From contig JASANC010003128.1 of NCBI GenBank assembly GCA_030248135.1, positions 1-64,000 on the forward strand: DNA of 64,000 nt, written 5' to 3'. The number at the start of each line of letters is the position of its first letter. Position 1 is the first letter of the stretch. The notes under the pieces are model-generated. The model saw nothing but the letters and a program-made list of their open reading frames with translations. It was not told the origin of the DNA and searched no databases. This stretch comes from Theristus sp. LFF4_11. Taxonomy: Eukaryota > Nematoda > Chromadorea > Monhysterida > Xyalidae. The position numbers were made by a program, and so were the translations under genes. Shown here piece after piece: positions 60,519 to 64,000 of this stretch.

Positions 60519-61537
60519 TATTTAACCAACAAGAACGTTCTTAGAACCTGAACCACGTGGTGCCGAGCCAAAAGCTATAAACACGAGGTTTTTTTTATCA
60601 ATTTGTAAAACCGTAAAAAGGTTTTGCCCACGAAAAAACTTGATAAGGACAAGTAAACGGTTATCATGAAACGAACAAAAAAGTCAGCTGATCAAAATGC
60701 GACCAAACCAAGTTTCGAACACCAAGTGTTTTTGCAATAAGCAAGTCGCTAGTCGGAATTAAAATGTGGCCTTGACCAAATTTTGGCAAGTTTTTGACTT
60801 TTTTCACCATACAAATGAACGGGAACGAACACAACAAAACAGGTTTGTCGCAATTGAACGTGCCAAATTTTTGTCAACTTTTTCAGAATGGAAAAGTTGA
60901 CTTTGGCCCACAAACAAAAAGTGTATTGTCTGCAACTGCTCACTGGTTGGCTAGGAAATGCCATTCGAGGAGTGCATCCATGTTTCCTGTACCTCAGTTT
61001 CTAGATATCATATGCAATTCAGTTGATTGGTTGGTGACATTTGATAGATTTTTTGGGGTTGAAAAAAAGAAAAAAAATCAGAGGTATCTGGATAATAATA
61101 TCTGGCACTTGTCTTATTCGCTGCCGATGACTGGACTTTTAAAGTAAAAACTGATTCATAAATCATTCAAGTGCAAAAACTATGTAAAAAACTGTTAGGC
61201 AACAAGCACGTGGTCGAAAGCTCTCTGCCAAAAGATGGTAATCAGTCAAAAACACCAATGACGAAAAATGCACGTCAACTACTGAAAACTGTGCAGCAAA
61301 TTCAGCTCGAAGTCAGCAACATCCAAAACAGTCCAAGTCCAAGCTATGTTCACTGACTACATATCGCGTTGGCGCAACCAATCATCCTGGCCAGTTCAAA
61401 TGCAACCAATCAGCGGTGCTCGCTTTGCATGAAATATCCTGAGCACGTGATTGGTATTTTCATAATCTCCATTGACTTGTTTCACTGTTTTTGGTGGTGC
61501 CACTTTTTCTCAACAGAAACAACACCAAAATAAGATA

Positions 61538-61993
61538 CCGTATTACCCCCATTAACCCCCCCCCACCATTAATCCCCCCCCCCACCAATAAACCCCCACC
61601 CCCCCGACCAGTTTCCAAATAATCCCCCCCCCCACAAATAATCCCCCATGGGGGTTAATTGGAAACCTGTTTGAAACACATACCCAGCGAATTCAGTGGC
61701 TGAATGCAGTGACATTGGTGAAATTGTGCTACCAAAGGCCCCAAATGGATGAGTTAGTGGTAAGTTCATCACAAAAGGCTGTTACAAAAGGAAATCTCTG
61801 TGAAAAGTATAAGTTTCTGCAACTTTCTTGCCTGCCATGCAAGGTATTTTTGCCATTTTTCAACAAAACCCCACCCCTAGAAATTTTTGTATAATAAACC
61901 CCCCCACCAATAATCCCCCCCACCAATAAACCCCCACCCCTAAAAGTCGCTGACGTATTAATCCCCCATGGGGGTTTATTGGGGGTAATACGG
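61538..61993. mobile_element. TA-target MITE (CCGTATTACC family), copy 4
   Basis: Termini CCGTATTACCCCC and GGGGGTAATACGG are flanked by TA. This is a slightly diverged subfamily in which ATTAACC replaces ATTAAACC in the arms. Confidence 0.9.
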
Positions 61994-64000
61994 TAACAAC
62001 AAAGTTTCTGGTTTTTGCCGTGTACGTGTATGGTATGCGTGTAATGTCTGTCTATGTGAACAGCTGATGGCACAGAGAAATAAAAAATGACAGAGATGGA
62101 CTGGAGAGCGGTCAAAAGGAAACTAATAATTTGTTTCTCGTCAAAAACAAAAAAAAATCAGCTCCATTTAATTTTTGCAACTCATAAACTAATCCACGCG
62201 GCTGTCATGTTTCTTGAGGAAAAAGTTCTCCACTGAAAAACACAAACTGAAACACAATTTTTTTCTGCTTTTCAACCCAAAACCACACATCAGCCCACGT
62301 GGGTCGAACTGGCAGAGCAGAATAAACACAAACACACGCGACAACAGAAGTGGATGTGAGAGCGTACGGAAACTTTGTTGCAAGCGTTTTCGGTGAAAAT
62401 GTGACAAGTACGGTGATTAAGGCAGAAAACTTTGATTGAATGAAAAGAGGGATGATGATTTTTATAATAAAAAGCATAACTCCAGCAGTGAACATCAGCT
62501 GATGATTGGCTGCATCATGCTGGTACGAAGGACCAATCAGCAGATGCAGCATTGAAATTCCATTTTACCCCGGCATGACCAATTTAGATGGCACACTTCA
62601 AAAAGTACGCTCAAGCTTTCATTGGTATCAAGTGGAAAAATAAGCGTGGCAACTTTTTGCAAAGAACCAATTTGAACAAACCCAGTACAAACGGCTACGT
62701 GCCAAACGTGTGTAGTTTTTACTGTGGAATATGCAAAAACCAGAACCAGCTGATGCGACCGACAGACGGGCATTTTGTGTTACCCACCCTTGTAAACACT
62801 CTTAAAAAATGCGAAAGATTATTTTGTTTCGCCAACAAAAGCGCTTCATAAACTTTAACTACTGCAACTGCGACTGAGAGATTTTCAGGTTACTGCGAGG
62901 TATTCAGACTTATGAAGAGGAGGCACAGTGGTCACAAGCTGCAAGCTTGGCCAGTGTTTTTTGTTTATTGTATCTGTATACAGCTTGCCGAGCGGTCGCA
63001 CCCGCACACCCCACCAAGCATGATTCAGCCAACCAGCACGAGGCAGATTTCCGATTATTTGAATAGTTTCAGGGAAGAACAGAATAATGTATCTAGATAG
63101 CAAATTATAACCTGTCTCTACATGGCAAGCTCAAAACTCGCCTATTATCTAGATAGTTTTACCTGAATTTCGCTGTTGTTACGTGCGCGCATGTTAGCGA
63201 CAGATGCACTTCGCTTGTTCGCACATCGTTACTTCATGTGTGTCATAACGTCAAACGTGTTGTCGCTGTCGCTATGTTGAGAGCAGAAAAAGGGGACCAT
63301 AGCAATGTTTTGGTGCTCCGGTCTTTAGTTTTGCTGATGTTAGATTTTCATACGTTTTTATTGCAAAAAAACTATTAAAGTTTCTTCGTTTTCCACATTC
63401 TCCGTTCAATCCGTTTTTTATTCCACAATGACTAGCAAGCAATCAACAACAACAAAGTTAACAAACCGACACAAGGACAGGAATATCAGAAATTGTTCTC
63501 GCCAACCACTTTCATAAAAATAACAGACAGCAAAACAATGCCATGACTCACCATGTCTGACAAAAAGACTCAAATCAGACATCAAGACCAATCAGCGAGC
63601 CGCATTCCCCTGCGCAGGCTAAAGCAAATAAGCAGATTGCTGTTACAAGCGTGTTGCACGTCAAGAAACGAAGATGCAATGAGTATCAAGCAAGCCAGTC
63701 TGTACAAAAAACGAAGGAATAGTACAGTATGTTTCAATAAACCTGTCACTTTTTTCGCAAAATACAGAAACCGCGAAAGAAGACAGAACAGAACAGGGTT
63801 AGATAAACGAAATATTGCGCCACAAATGGGGTTTTTGATTTCGCCGACTAAACCCAATTCCGGTTCATTCTTCTTTAATTCAAAGTTTCGCGCGCTCTCT
63901 ATTTTGCCAAAGTGTGACATGTTTAAAGAAATATACTGTAAATAAATGATGTCAATCACAATCAAGCTCGGACCCGCTTATAGTGCAACACCAAGTCGTT
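61994..64000. other. Intergenic, no gene seen
   Basis: Sequence is AT-rich. ORFs of 60-130 codons near 62200-62850 and 63550-63965 occur on both strands, without motifs, signal peptides or splice patterns. A CCAAT palindrome lies at 62497-62543. Confidence 0.5.
62497..62543. repeat. Short CCAAT palindrome (intergenic)
   Basis: GCTGATGATTGGCTGCATCA and GAAGGACCAATCAGCAGATG form the inverted pair. Confidence 0.7.

Noticed and set aside
27031..62543. CRISPR-like array from the regularly recurring CCAATCAG palindromes
   Set aside because: The repeats are irregularly spaced over tens of kilobases in an intron-bearing animal genome and have no uniform spacers or cas genes.
62588..62851. ORF with several Cys and His residues, possible zinc finger
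   Set aside because: Spacing does not fit C2H2, BED or RING patterns, and there is no splice or start context.
1..64000. Bacterial operon or prophage content
   Set aside because: Every recognisable gene is a spliced animal gene. There are no ribosome binding sites, terminators or phage genes.

Overview
This is metazoan nuclear DNA. Genes are split by GT-AG introns, and there is no operon or Shine-Dalgarno layout. Nearly every gene has a strong 3' splice acceptor 2-75 nt before its start codon, which suggests spliced-leader trans-splicing, as in nematodes, flatworms and some other invertebrates. I read it as an invertebrate, probably worm-like, and cannot name the species. Exons are GC-rich; introns and spacers are AT-rich and full of small DNA transposons.

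Layout. 84-7908 (+): at least 19 exons of a long coiled-coil protein I do not recognise, running in from the left. 7909-11476: a cluster of repeats with hAT-type non-autonomous elements. 11477-25719 (+): 30 exons of importin-5 (karyopherin beta-3), apparently complete at 1107 aa. 27388-34307 (+): a TAF6/TAF6L-like histone-fold protein, about 698 aa. 34785-36324 (+): STEEP1 (CXorf56 family), 213 aa. 36851-43599 (-): 12 phase-compatible exons that join a secreted astacin metalloprotease to a six-repeat kelch propeller. A small membrane-protein ORF lies on the opposite strand inside one of its introns. 45721-55638 (-): lipin, a phosphatidate phosphatase, about 1101 aa. Upstream, 56239-57340 holds an in-frame candidate exon for a lipin N-terminal extension, split by a hAT insertion. 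58937-59179 (+): a two-exon gene for a 52-aa secreted four-cysteine peptide. 59.3-64 kb: mostly intergenic, with transposons.

The genes are not one pathway. Importin-5, TAF6-like, STEEP1 and lipin are housekeeping functions (nuclear import, transcription initiation, ER-to-Golgi trafficking of STING in vertebrates, glycerolipid synthesis). The unusual items are the astacin-kelch fusion, the small secreted peptide, and the transposon record. That record includes four hAT-like insertions, three or four with exact 8-bp target duplications, a TA-duplicating MITE nested in another MITE with its empty site present elsewhere in the window, and a dispersed short palindrome built on CTGATTGG/CCAATCAG.
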